Shown in pieces: positions 18,422 through 27,590 of a stretch of DNA of 64,000 nucleotides. Both the position numbers and the translations under genes were made by a program. The DNA is taken from positions 51,552-115,551 of the forward strand of contig CAZUMJ010000005.1 in the NCBI GenBank assembly GCA_964621605.1. The letters run 5' to 3'. Numbering within the stretch: position 1 is the stretch's first letter; each line of letters starts with the position of its first letter. Source of the stretch: CAZUMJ01 sp964621605 (GTDB taxonomy: Bacteria > Actinomycetota > Acidimicrobiia > Acidimicrobiales > Iamiaceae). The notes under the pieces were generated by a model that had not been told where the DNA came from, made no database searches, and saw only the letters and a list, made by a program, of their open reading frames with translations.

Positions 18422-21340
18422 TTGCCTTCCAAGATCCGCATCCACGAGCTGGCCAAGGAGCTCGGTCTCACCAACAAGGAGACACTCGATCTCTGCGGCG
18501 CGCTCGGGATCGGGGCACGGAGCCACTCGTCGAGCATCGAGGAGGCGCAGGGCGACCGCGTGCGGCGGAAGGCAGAGCGTGAGGGGCTCGTTCGCGACGA
18601 GCAACCCGAAGAGCCCGCCAAGGTAAAGAAGGCCGCGCCGAAGAAGGCCGCGGCCAAGAAGCCAGCAGCCGACGAACCGCCGGCGCCGGTCGCCGAAGCG
18701 GCCGACGTTCCTGCTGCAGAACCCACCGCGGCCGCTCCCGACACGCCTTCGACCCCTCCCGTGGTCGAGTCTGTTGCGCCTCCCGTCGAGGCAGTCGAGT
18801 CGCCCAGCGCGCCCGCAGCGACAAAGCCCGAGCCGGTCGAGCCTGTGGCTGCTGCCGAGCCGACGTCGGTTGGCGAGCCGACACCGCCACCGGCAGAGCC
18901 GCGTCGGGTCGTGACGTCGTCGGGTAGCGAGCACCCGCCGCGCCCGCCCCGCCGCGAGCCCGAGGCGGCAGCGCTCGACACGCCGCCGGCTCCGCCGCGT
19001 CAGGTCCCGCCCATGCGTCCGCCGACTGGCCCGGGTACGGCTGGCCCGGCGACGCCGCGTCCGCCAGTCGCGCCGACCGCTCCGGCAGCGCCCGCCGCTG
19101 ACGGCGCCGTGCCCCAAGCTCCGGCCGCCTCCGCGCCGGCTGGGCCACGCTCGTTGTCGGGCAAGCCGATTCCGCCTCCTCCCGGTGGCTCACCGCGCTC
19201 GCTGTCGGGCAAGCCGATCCCGCCTCCCCCTGGCCTGGGTGGTCGTGGCCCGGCTCCGGTTCGTGCCGGTGGTCCCGCCCGTCCGGGTGGGGCACGGCCT
19301 GGTGCTCGCCCGGGTGGCGCCGCCCCCGGCGGTGCCGGGTACCGAGCGCCCGTTGGCGGTGCGCCGAGCCGACCTGGTGGTGCGCCGGGTGGCGGCCCGG
19401 GCGGTGGTCCCGGCGGCGGCCCTGGTGGTCGTCCGGGCGGTCCTCCTGGGCGTCGTCCTCCGCAGCGCCGCAAGAGCCGGCGTCGTCGCAGCCGTGAAGA
19501 GCTGCAGCCGTTGGACGGCCCGACCTACACGCCGTTGGAGGCTCCCGTCCCCGACGGCGAGATCGTGGTCGAGCGCGCCTCCGCCCCACAAGACCTCGGC
19601 CCCCGTCTGAACCGCACCGCGGCCGACGTCGTGCGCTTCCTCATGCAGCAGGGCGAGATGGTGACGGCAACCCAGTCGCTGTCCGACGACATGATCGAGC
19701 TGTTCGCCGCCGAGGTGGGTGCCACCATCCGCCTCGTCAACCCGGGCGAAGAGCAAGAGGTCGAGCTCCAGCGCCGGTTGGGCTTCGACGACGACGACGA
19801 CGATGACGACCCCGACGCACCGCTGCGTGCGCCGGTCATCACCGTCATGGGTCACGTCGACCACGGCAAGACGAAGCTGCTCGACCGCATCCGTTCCGCC
19901 AACGTGGTGGCGGGCGAGGCCGGTGGCATCACCCAGCACATCGGCGCCTACCAGGTCGACCGTGACGGCCGGAAGATCACCTTCATCGACACCCCGGGCC
20001 ACGAGGCGTTCACCGCCATGCGTGCCCGAGGTGCCGACGCCACCGACATCGTGGTGCTCGTGGTCGCGGCCGACGACGGCGTGATGCCCCAGACGGTCGA
20101 GGCGATCAACCACGCCAAGGCTGCCGACGTGCCGATCGTGGTGGCCGTCAACAAGATCGACCGCCCCAACGCCGACCCGAACCGGGTGCTCACCCAGCTC
20201 GCCGAGCACGACCTGGTGCCCGAGTCGTGGGGTGGCGAGACGATCGTGTGCGAGGTCTCCGCCCTCGAGAACGTGGGCATCGACGAGCTGCTCGACAGCC
20301 TTCTTGTGGTCGCCGAGCTCGAAGACCTGCGTGCCCGCGACGACGGTCGGGCACGCGGCGTCGTGCTCGAAGCCAACCTCGACCAGGGCCGTGGCCCCGT
20401 GGCGACCGTGCTGGTGCAGCGCGGCACGTTGCGTGTGGGTGACCCGATGGTCGCCGGTGCGGCGGCGGGCAAGGTGCGTGCCCTCATCAACGACCAGGGC
20501 CAGCAGGTCAAGGTGGCCGACCCGTCCACCCCGGTGCAGGTGCTCGGGTTGTCCGACGTGCCCGGCGCAGGTGACGAGTTCGTGGTCGCGCCCGACGAGA
20601 AGACCGCCCGCTCGGTGGCCGCCACGCGCGAGCACTGGCACCGTGTGGCCAGCATCGGCGGTTCCGCTGCCGCGGCCGGCGGTGGCGCTCGACTCGAGGA
20701 CCTGTTCGAGCAGATCCAGGCGGGCGACCCAGCCACGCTGAACCTGCTCGTGAAGGCCGACGTGACCGGTTCGCTCGAAGCGGTGGTCGAGAGCCTCCGC
20801 AAGCGTGAGCGCGAAGACGTGAAGTTGTCGTTCGTGCTGCGCGGCGTGGGCAGCATCTCCGAGAGCGACATCCAGCTCGCGGCCACGACGAACGCCACCA
20901 TCATCGGTTTCAACGTGCGCCCGGGCCGTCAGGCCCGTGAGCTCGCCGAGGCCGAGGGCGTCGAGATCCGCACCTACGAGATCATCTACAACCTGCTCGA
21001 AGACATCGAGAACGCCATGGTGGGCATGCTCGCCCCCGAGCTCGAAGAGGTCGTCACGGGCGAGGCCGAGGTCCGCGAGATCTTCCGGGTGCCTCGGGTG
21101 GGTGCGATCGCCGGCTGCATGGTGCAGAGCGGCACGATCACCCGTGGCTCGAAGGTGCGCTTCCTGCGCGAGGGCACGATCATCTGGAAGGGCTCCATCA
21201 CCTCGCTGAAGCGCTTCAAGGACGACGCCCGCGAAGTGAACGCCGGCTACGAGTGTGGTGTCGGTCTGTCCGACTACCAGGACTTGAAGGCGGGCGACAT
21301 CATCGAGACGTACGAGGAGCGCGAGATCCCCCGCACCTGA
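18422..21340 (+). CDS. infB: Translation initiation factor IF-2 with long disordered N-domain
   Basis: IF-2, the GTPase that places fMet-tRNA on the 30S subunit and promotes subunit joining. It has 972 residues. The N-terminal IF2_N module (IRIHELAKELGLTNKE) is followed by about 400 disordered residues: Lys/Ala then Pro/Val-rich, two copies of SGKPIPPPPG, a Gly/Pro/Arg block and a basic RRKSRRRRSREE stretch. An Asp run of eight precedes the GTPase domain, which has G1 GHVDHGKT near 477, DTPGHEAF and NKIDRP. Domains II to IV are complete. The start is TTG at 18422 behind TGAGGA. Confidence 0.95.
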   Translation: MPSKIRIHELAKELGLTNKETLDLCGALGIGARSHSSSIEEAQGDRVRRKAEREGLVRDEQPEEPAKVKKAAPKKAAAKKPAADEPPAPVAEAADVPAAEPTAAAPDTPSTPPVVESVAPPVEAVESPSAPAATKPEPVEPVAAAEPTSVGEPTPPPAEPRRVVTSSGSEHPPRPPRREPEAAALDTPPAPPRQVPPMRPPTGPGTAGPATPRPPVAPTAPAAPAADGAVPQAPAASAPAGPRSLSGKPIPPPPGGSPRSLSGKPIPPPPGLGGRGPAPVRAGGPARPGGARPGARPGGAAPGGAGYRAPVGGAPSRPGGAPGGGPGGGPGGGPGGRPGGPPGRRPPQRRKSRRRRSREELQPLDGPTYTPLEAPVPDGEIVVERASAPQDLGPRLNRTAADVVRFLMQQGEMVTATQSLSDDMIELFAAEVGATIRLVNPGEEQEVELQRRLGFDDDDDDDDPDAPLRAPVITVMGHVDHGKTKLLDRIRSANVVAGEAGGITQHIGAYQVDRDGRKITFIDTPGHEAFTAMRARGADATDIVVLVVAADDGVMPQTVEAINHAKAADVPIVVAVNKIDRPNADPNRVLTQLAEHDLVPESWGGETIVCEVSALENVGIDELLDSLLVVAELEDLRARDDGRARGVVLEANLDQGRGPVATVLVQRGTLRVGDPMVAGAAAGKVRALINDQGQQVKVADPSTPVQVLGLSDVPGAGDEFVVAPDEKTARSVAATREHWHRVASIGGSAAAAGGGARLEDLFEQIQAGDPATLNLLVKADVTGSLEAVVESLRKREREDVKLSFVLRGVGSISESDIQLAATTNATIIGFNVRPGRQARELAEAEGVEIRTYEIIYNLLEDIENAMVGMLAPELEEVVTGEAEVREIFRVPRVGAIAGCMVQSGTITRGSKVRFLREGTIIWKGSITSLKRFKDDAREVNAGYECGVGLSDYQDLKAGDIIETYEEREIPRT

Positions 21341-21411
21341 TCGACACGGCGCCCGGGGCCGCGTCGCGGGGCCGGGAAGCTGGGCAGGTTGTACGTGAGG
21401 AGGAGGTCCCG

Positions 21412-21891
21412 ATGCGACAGCAGAGACGTCACACCCAGCGCAGCTACCCGCGGGTGGCGCGCATCAACGAGTTGTTGCGCGAGATCCTGGCCGACGCGCT
21501 CGAGCGCATCGACGACGACCGCACGCAGCTGGCGACCGTCACCGGCGTGGTCTGCGAGGGCGACCTGCGGCGCGCCACCGTGTTTTTCGACGGGCCCGAC
21601 GGTGCCGACGGCGACGCCGAGCTCGGCGAGGTGCTGGCCGAGCTCAGGCCGCGCCTGCAGGGGGCGATCGCCCGCCAGGCGCGCCTGAAGCACACGCCCG
21701 AGCTGCACTTCGTGCCCGACCCGGCGATCCGGGCGGGGGAGCACATCGACGACGTGCTGCGCGACCTCGGACCGTTGCCCGATGCGGGCGACGAGTCGCT
21801 CGAGGGCGATGACGTCGCAGGTCTCGGGCCCGCCACGGATGTCGCTGCGGGGCCAGGCGGCGGCGAGGACGTAGACCCCGACGATGCCTGA
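21412..21891 (+). CDS. rbfA: Ribosome-binding factor A
   Basis: RbfA, a KH-fold factor for late 30S maturation (16S rRNA 5' end processing, cold adaptation). It has 159 residues. Family motifs: RVARINELLREILADALERI, the DLRRATVFFD strand, and LKHTPELHFVPDPAIRAGEHID. The C-terminal 35 residues are acidic and non-conserved. A strong AGGAGGAGG precedes the ATG. The last 8 bases overlap truB. The DHH phosphoesterase gene often found between rbfA and truB is absent. Confidence 0.93.
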   Translation: MRQQRRHTQRSYPRVARINELLREILADALERIDDDRTQLATVTGVVCEGDLRRATVFFDGPDGADGDAELGEVLAELRPRLQGAIARQARLKHTPELHFVPDPAIRAGEHIDDVLRDLGPLPDAGDESLEGDDVAGLGPATDVAAGPGGGEDVDPDDA

Positions 21892-22795
21892 GCCGTCAGT
21901 CGACGGGCTGGCGGTCGTCGACAAGGCGAGCGGCTGGACCTCCCACGACGTCGTCGCGAAGTCGCGCGGGCTGCTGGGCACCCGCAAGGTCGGCCACGCC
22001 GGCACCCTCGACCCCGACGCCACCGGGGTGTTGCTGCTCGGTGTGGGGCGTGTCACGCGCCTGCTGCGCTACCTCTCGGCGGCGGGCAAGCACTACGACG
22101 GCGAGATGGTGCTCGGGGTCGAGACGTCGACGCTCGACGCGGCAGGTGAGGTGACCGCCACGCACGGCATGGCCGGGGTCACGCTGGCCGACGTGCAGCA
22201 GGTCGCCTCGGCGCGCTTCACCGGGGCCATCGAGCAGGTCCCACCGATGGTCTCGGCGTTGAAGGTCGGCGGGAAGCGTCTGCACGAGCTGGCACGGGCG
22301 GGGGTGGAGGTGGAGCGTGCCGCACGCCCCGTGACGATCCACGACCTCGAGGTCGACGAGGTGCCGGGCGAGCCCGGCGTGTTCCGCCTGCGGGTGCACT
22401 GTTCGTCCGGCACCTACATCCGGTCGCTCGCCGCCGACATCGGCACGGCCCTCGGCGGAGGCGCCCATCTGCGGGCGTTGCGTCGCACCGCGGTCGGGTC
22501 GTTCACGTTGGCCGAGGCAACCACGCTCGAGGGCCTGTCGCCGGCGGTGTTGCTGGATCCGGCGGAAGCGCTGCGCGACCTGTCACGTCGGGTCGTGACC
22601 GAGCAGGTGGCGGCGGACGTGTGTCAAGGCAAGGTGCTCGACCCGTCGGTGCTGGAGATCGATGCCGCATCGGTTCCGTCGGGCGGGCCGTGGGCGGTGC
22701 TCGGCCCTGCGGGCGAGTTGTTGGCGGTCTACGAACCGCACCGCGGCGGCCAGGTGAAGCCGTCGGTCGTGGTAGCGCCCGGGGCCTACCGGTAG
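21884..22795 (+). CDS. truB: tRNA pseudouridine(55) synthase
   Basis: TruB converts uridine 55 of the tRNA T-loop to pseudouridine. It has 303 residues with the catalytic motif HAGTLDPDATGVL (nucleophilic Asp43), YDGEMVLGVETSTLDAAGE, the PPMVSALKVGGKRLHELAR helix region and CSSGTYIRSLAADIG. The ATG lies within the rbfA coding end (8-base overlap), so translation is coupled. Its stop codon TAG is also the first half of the TAGCGT hexamer that probably drives ribF. Confidence 0.94.
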   Translation: MPEPSVDGLAVVDKASGWTSHDVVAKSRGLLGTRKVGHAGTLDPDATGVLLLGVGRVTRLLRYLSAAGKHYDGEMVLGVETSTLDAAGEVTATHGMAGVTLADVQQVASARFTGAIEQVPPMVSALKVGGKRLHELARAGVEVERAARPVTIHDLEVDEVPGEPGVFRLRVHCSSGTYIRSLAADIGTALGGGAHLRALRRTAVGSFTLAEATTLEGLSPAVLLDPAEALRDLSRRVVTEQVAADVCQGKVLDPSVLEIDAASVPSGGPWAVLGPAGELLAVYEPHRGGQVKPSVVVAPGAYR

Positions 22796-22804
22796 CGTCT
22801 CGTC

Positions 22805-23758
22805 ATGGACGTCGTGCACCTGCCCGGTTCCGACGCGCGCGCGGGTGACGGCTGCGCGGTCACGATCGGGGCGTACGACGGGGTGCACCTCGGGCACCGT
22901 GCGGTGATCGCCGAGGTGCGGCGCCTTGCGTCGGCGCAGCACCTCCCCACGACCGTGGTGACCTTCGATCGCCACCCCGCCATGGTCGTACGGCCCGCGT
23001 CCGCGCCGCTGTTGCTCACCGACCTCGACCAGAAGCTCGAGCTGCTCGAACAGACGGGCGTCGATCGGGTGGCGGTGGTGCGCTTCGATGCGGCCCGCGC
23101 GGCAGAGAGCGCCGACGACTTCGTGCGCGAGGTGCTGGTGGGCACGTTGGGCGCGCGCCTGGTCGTGGTGGGGGAGGACTTCCACTTCGGCCACGGCCGT
23201 GCCGGTGACGTGGCCTTGTTGCGCAAGCTCGGCGGCGAGCTCGGGTTCGAGACCGAGGGCTTGGCACTGGTCGGGCCCGACGGCGGTCCGGCCGGTGACG
23301 CCGACCGTGTGTCGTCCACGGCGATCCGTCGACGGCTGCGCGCCGGTGACCTTGCGGGGGCGAACGCCTGGTTGGGTCGGCCCACAGAGGTGCGTGGCGT
23401 GGTCAGCCCAGGCGATCAGCGTGGGCGCACGCTCGGTTTCCCGACCGCAAACGTGGCCGTCCCGGGAGAGATCCTGCTGCCCGCCGATGGCATCTACGCC
23501 GGGTGGTACGAACGACCCGACGGCTCGGTGCACCCGACGGCGATGTCGTTGGGTCGCCGCCCGACCTTCTACCAGCAGGCGCACGCCTCGCTGTTGGAGT
23601 GCTTCCTGCTCGACTTCGAGGGCGACCTGTACGGCGAGCAGGCGCGGGTGCGGTTCGTGGCCCGTCTCAGAGGCGAGAAGCGCTTCTCGTCCGTCGACGA
23701 CCTCGTCGAGCAGATGCACCGCGACGTCGCACGGGCGCGAGCGGTGCTCGCGAGCTGA
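22805..23758 (+). CDS. ribF: Bifunctional riboflavin kinase / FAD synthetase
   Basis: RibF makes FMN from riboflavin, then FAD. The N-terminal FAD synthetase domain shows TIGAYDGVHLGHRAVI, VVTFDRHPAMV, VVVGEDFHFGHGRAGD and VSSTAIRRRLRAGD. The C-terminal kinase domain shows GVVSPGDQRGRTLGFPTANV, IYAGWY and LLECFLLDFEGDLYGEQARVRFV. It has 317 residues, normal. It has no ribosome binding site; TAGCGT at 22793-22798 ends six bases before the ATG, so a leaderless mRNA is likely even though truB is only 9 bases upstream. Confidence 0.93.
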   Translation: MDVVHLPGSDARAGDGCAVTIGAYDGVHLGHRAVIAEVRRLASAQHLPTTVVTFDRHPAMVVRPASAPLLLTDLDQKLELLEQTGVDRVAVVRFDAARAAESADDFVREVLVGTLGARLVVVGEDFHFGHGRAGDVALLRKLGGELGFETEGLALVGPDGGPAGDADRVSSTAIRRRLRAGDLAGANAWLGRPTEVRGVVSPGDQRGRTLGFPTANVAVPGEILLPADGIYAGWYERPDGSVHPTAMSLGRRPTFYQQAHASLLECFLLDFEGDLYGEQARVRFVARLRGEKRFSSVDDLVEQMHRDVARARAVLAS

Positions 23759-23767
23759 CTGAGAATC

Positions 23768-24012
23768 ATGTCCCTTCGGCGAGCAGCGGTGGGGCTTGCT
23801 GCGCTGTTGGTGCTCGGTGCCGGCACGCCCTGCGACGAAGGCTGAGAACCCATACGGCGATTCCCGATGGACTGCAATGGCCAGGGTGCGTTGGGAGGGA
23901 GGCGAGTCTGCGGGAGATTCCGCCGGGTGCGCACAGCTTCATGCTGATCGTCGACCTCGACGTCGTGGCATACCGCAGCGACCCGATCAAGATGGGGTTC
24001 GGCGGGTCGTGA
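23768..24012 (+). pseudogene. Remnant of a small secreted protein, frame-disrupted (tentative)
   Basis: An ATG at 23768 opens a textbook signal peptide (MSLRRAAVGLAALLVLGAGT then PCDEG) that stops at 23843-23845 after 25 residues. From about 23850 a different frame reads protein-like sequence including PGAHSFMLIVDLDVVAYRSD and PIKMGFGGS, ending at a TGA at 24010-24012. Joining the two requires a frameshift near 23840. The result would be an 80-residue exported protein, possibly a lipoprotein with the Cys at position 22. I do not recognise the C-terminal part; both halves could also be chance. Confidence 0.35.
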
Positions 24013-24066
24013 GATCGGGGCCGGGTTAGCGTGCTTGCGTTGAGCATCGGTGGACGAGGAGCGGTG

Positions 24067-25841
24067 ATGGCGCTCCGCGGCGGCTCGGTGTGCTGGCAGT
24101 GCTGGTGGTGGCGGCCGTCGTCGGAGTGGTGCCGGCCGCGGCGGCTGGTGCGGGTGCGCTTTCTGGCGGCTTGACCCACGACGAGGCTTTCGTGACCGCG
24201 GCATATCAGGATTTCCTGCATCGGCTGCCTTCGCCTGACGAGTTGGGGGAGGCGACGGCGGTGCCGTTGCACAGTGCGCCTGCCCGTGCGGGGGTGGTGT
24301 CGGGGCTGTCGATGTCTGCAGAGTGGATAGGCGTGACGGTCGAGAAGTTGTACGAGGACACGTTGGGTCGTGCGGCGGATGCCGGTGGGAAGGCGTATTG
24401 GGTGGGGATCCTGTCGTCGCGCCGGTTGACGGTGGCGCAGGTGGCGGCGAGCTTCTATTCGTCCTCGGAGTACTTCACCGGGTTCGGGCATTCCAGCGTG
24501 TCGACGTGGGTGTCGGATCTGTACACGAAGGTCCTCCTTCGCGACGGAGCGCAGGATCCATCGGGGGTGGCGTACTGGGTGGCGTTGACCGGCTCGGCCG
24601 GTCGCTGGGCTGTGGCGTACAGCGTCTACCAGTCGTCGGAGTCGTGCCACACGCGGGTGAAGGAGCTCTACGAGGTGCTGCTGGGCCGTGACCCGGACGT
24701 AGGGGGTTGGGATTATTGGGCAGGGTTGATCGGTGGGTCGGGCGATCTGGCGTTGGCCGCATCGTTGGCCTCGTCGGACGAGTACTACGACCGTGCCTGG
24801 GACCGATATGGGCCTCCACCTGCAGCGCCGCCGGGTGCGCCGATGCTCGTGGCCACCACCGACGGGCCACAGCGCTTTCAGCCGGCTGCGCTCAATGGTG
24901 CCGGGGTGGTGGTGGGCGCGCTCGGCGACGGGAGTGATCCTGCGTGGTGCGTACTGCCGTGCACCACCGCGACCTTGCTACAACGCCCTTCCGGCTTCCC
25001 AACGGTAGAGGTGATGGGCGTGTCGTCCAGTGGTCTTGTTGTCGGCTACGGCGAAAGCGCCGCGGGCGGTACGCAGGGGTTGGTGTGGGAGTCTGCCGGG
25101 GCGGCTCCGGCGGTGCTGCAAGGCGCGGTCGAGGACGTCGACGTGTTGCTAGCGGGCGTGTCGCCGGCGGGTCTGATCATCGGGTCGAGTGGCACCAGCG
25201 TGGGGTTGGTGTGGTCGTCGGCGGATGCGGCGCCAACAGAGCTGCAAGCTCCGTCTGGCTTCACGACGGCGCTTCCCACTGCTGCGTCGTCGTCGGGGGT
25301 GATCGTCGGCAGGGGCAAGGGGCCGTCGAACACCAATCAGGCGCTTGTGTGGTCCTCTGCAGAGGCCACCCCGACGGTGCTGCAAAGCCCGCCGGGCTTT
25401 ACGAACGTCAGTGCTCGGGGTATCTCGTCGGGCGGAGTGATCCTCGGGTCGGGCATCGATCCGTCCAGCCATCTGCAGCAGTTGGTGTGGTCCTCTGCGG
25501 ATGCCGCTCCCACGGTGCTGCAAGTGCCAGCCGGCTACACGATCAAGTCCGGCGTAGGCGGGCTCTCGGGGGATGCACTTGTCGGCGCGGCTTCCGACTC
25601 GTCAGGTAGCTCGCACGCTCTGCTGTGGTCGTCGCCGCTGTCGTCGCCGACGATCCTCGATGGTCCGGTTGATTACTCCCTTTTCTCGGTGGTCGGGGTC
25701 TCGTCTGCCGGAGATGTCGTCGGCATGGGCGCCAACTCCTCTGGCTATGCCCAAGGGGTGCTCTGGTCGCAGTAGGTGACCGTTGGCAGTGCAAGCGATC
25801 CTTCCGGCAACCGCACAGGACTGCTCTGGCCGGCACCGTAG
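24067..25841 (+). pseudogene. Secreted DUF4214 plus HAF-repeat protein, with two apparent lesions
   Basis: Extracellular repeat protein. Four DUF4214-like repeats occupy the first 230 residues (for example VEKLYEDTLGRAADAGGKAY and VKELYEVLLGRDPDVGGWDY). Six or more HAF-type beta repeats follow, with recurring LVWSSADAAPTVLQ and GISSGGVILG. GAGGAG at 24056-24061 points to the ATG at 24067, which begins MALRGGSV; the hydrophobic core LAVLVVAAVVGVVP lies in another frame starting at GTG 24090. Removing one GT from TCGGTGTGCTGG would join them. At the end, TAG (25773-25775) interrupts a last repeat that continues in frame as SASDPSGNRTGLLW to a TAG at 25839-25841. Confidence 0.65.
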
Positions 25842-25934
25842 GTCCGACGACCGTGCGTTCCGCATCGGTCCCGAGCCAGCTGCTCGCCGGGGCGCGTTGT
25901 GCAATCGGGGAGATGCTTGGGTAGCTTGTCCCGA

Positions 25935-26011
25935 CGGCGATGGAGCTCGCCGAAACCGCCTTCGGGCTGATGGCTCCTACCAATCTGAGCGCAGTTGCCT
26001 CTTGGTAGGAG
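25935..26011 (+). promoter_or_regulatory. Fluoride riboswitch (crcB motif) with alternative hairpin
   Basis: The aptamer core spans 25936-25980. GGCGATGG begins it; GGCGA (25936-25940) pairs with TCGCC (25947-25951); GAAACC follows; GCC-TTCG-GGC is the small stem; then TGATGGCTCC. GGAGC (25942-25946) can pair with GCTCC (25973-25977), the long-range helix of this class. The expression platform is visible: CTCCTACCAA (25974-25983) forms a perfect 10-bp stem with TTGGTAGGAG (26002-26011). CTCC is therefore shared between aptamer and hairpin, giving two exclusive folds. Fluoride binding should free downstream expression of the CLC gene that starts at 26079. Confidence 0.9.
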
Positions 26012-26078
26012 TTCGCCGTTGTGACCGGACGGTCGTACTTGGCTGGCAGCTGGGTCCGTACCGGTCGAGGAGCCAGCG

Positions 26079-27530
26079 ATGGCATCGAAGCGACGGGAGC
26101 GACTGAACGCTGGGGTGTGTATGGGCTGTCGGGCAACGGTGCGCCCGCGCCTCCACACGACGCTGCGGCGCCTCTATCGCGGGCTTGCGCACCTGGTGCG
26201 CTTCGACGTCGCCGAGCAGGCAGACCTCCTCGTCTTCCTGGCGAAGTGGTCTGCGTTGGGCATCGCGGTCGGGGTGCTCGCCGGGCTCTCGAGCGCGGGC
26301 TTTCTGCTCACCCTGAGCTGGGCGACCACGACACGTGAACGCCACCCGTTGCTGCTGTGGCTCCTCCCGGCAGCCGGGCTGCTGGTCGGCGTGGCCTACC
26401 ACTACGGCGGGGGGCGCTCGCGTGAAGGCAACAACTTGATCATCGACGAGATCCATGCGCCCACGGCGTGGATCCCGAGGCGCATGGCCCCGCTCGTGTA
26501 CGCAGGCACCATTGCGACGCACCTCTTCGGCGGCTCCGCCGGACGAGAGGGCACCGCGATTCAGATGGCGGGCAGCCTCACCGACGGCATGACGCGCCTG
26601 TGCAGGATCGGCAGCGAGGACCGCAGCCTGCTGCTCGTCGCGGCCATCGCCGGCGGTTTCGGTGCGGTCTTCGGCGTTCCGCTCGCGGGCTGCGTCTTCG
26701 GGCTCGAGGTGCAGGCGGTCGGTCGGCTCCGCTACGACGCGCTCGTACCTGCGCTTGCGGCATCGGTCACCGGTGACCTGTTGGTCCGGGCTCTGGGGGT
26801 GCACCACATGCCAACGCCGATCGTTGCGCCGGTGGCCCTTGGCCCCGCGCTCGTCGGGAAGGTCGTCGTGGCCGGTGTGGTCTTCGGGCTCTGCGCGTTG
26901 CTGTTCGCGGAGCTCACCCACGGCCTGAAACGGTCGTTCGCAAGAGCAGTGGCGTGGCCCCCGTTGCGTCCGTTCATCGGCGGCGTGGCCGTGATCGCAC
27001 TTACCCACCTCGTGGGGACGGACGACTACCTCGGCTTGTCACTGCCGCTTCTCAAGGCGTCGCTCGCCGGTGCCGCGACCGTCGTGACGTTCGCGTTCGC
27101 GTGGAAGCTGCTGTTCACCGCGGTCACCCTCGGATCGGGGTTCCAGGGTGGTGAGGTCACGCCGTTGTTCGTGATCGGTGCGACCCTTGGTGTCACGCTC
27201 GGCCACCTGTTGGGTCTGCCCGTGCCGCTCGCTGCGGCGATCGGGTTCGTGGCGGTGTTCGCCGCCGCGACGAACACCCCGTTGGCGTGCACGGTCATGG
27301 GACTCGAACTGTTCGGAACGGGCCCGCTCGTGCCGATCGTGATCGCTTGCACCGTGGCCTACGTGTGCTCCTCGCACCGGTCGATCTACAGCGCGCAACG
27401 TATCGACACGCCCAAGGGGCGGACGCGGCCCGATGCGGACACGATCTCGGCCGTTGCCGAGCTGCGCAAGCCCTGGCTGCCGGGTGTCGTCCGGGTATAT
27501 CGGTCGGAGGTCGAACCAACCGGCGAGTAG
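26079..27530 (+). CDS. CLC-F type fluoride/proton antiporter
   Basis: CLC-family membrane transporter of 483 residues with ten or more hydrophobic helices. The proton-gating glutamate motif reads GREGTAIQ (Glu157), and the anion-site helix reads EGNNLIIDEIHAP (Gly117-Asn118-Asn119) instead of GSGIPE of chloride CLCs. Both features fit the CLC-F fluoride exporters. The fluoride riboswitch upstream makes fluoride export the firm expectation. GAGGAG at 26067-26072 precedes the ATG. The N-terminal 45 residues are basic and cytoplasmic. It would expel toxic fluoride using the proton gradient. Confidence 0.88.
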   Translation: MASKRRERLNAGVCMGCRATVRPRLHTTLRRLYRGLAHLVRFDVAEQADLLVFLAKWSALGIAVGVLAGLSSAGFLLTLSWATTTRERHPLLLWLLPAAGLLVGVAYHYGGGRSREGNNLIIDEIHAPTAWIPRRMAPLVYAGTIATHLFGGSAGREGTAIQMAGSLTDGMTRLCRIGSEDRSLLLVAAIAGGFGAVFGVPLAGCVFGLEVQAVGRLRYDALVPALAASVTGDLLVRALGVHHMPTPIVAPVALGPALVGKVVVAGVVFGLCALLFAELTHGLKRSFARAVAWPPLRPFIGGVAVIALTHLVGTDDYLGLSLPLLKASLAGAATVVTFAFAWKLLFTAVTLGSGFQGGEVTPLFVIGATLGVTLGHLLGLPVPLAAAIGFVAVFAAATNTPLACTVMGLELFGTGPLVPIVIACTVAYVCSSHRSIYSAQRIDTPKGRTRPDADTISAVAELRKPWLPGVVRVYRSEVEPTGE

Positions 27531-27590
27531 ACGGGAGCGACAGTCGCGAGCGGCTCGATCCGCCGCCCGTCGGGAGCGGCCCTGCGGCCC

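Noticed and set aside
19441..19500. Gly/Pro/Arg block of infB as a separate repeat element
   Set aside because: It is the disordered N-domain common in actinobacterial IF-2; low complexity only.
25974..26011. Calling the riboswitch-associated hairpin a standard intrinsic terminator
   Set aside because: The stem is perfect but no U-tract follows, so I describe it as an expression-platform hairpin of undecided mechanism.
26021..26338. 105-codon ORF starting just after the riboswitch hairpin
   Set aside because: It overlaps the CLC gene in another frame, has shadow-type composition, and the CLC gene has its own good ribosome binding site at 26067-26072.
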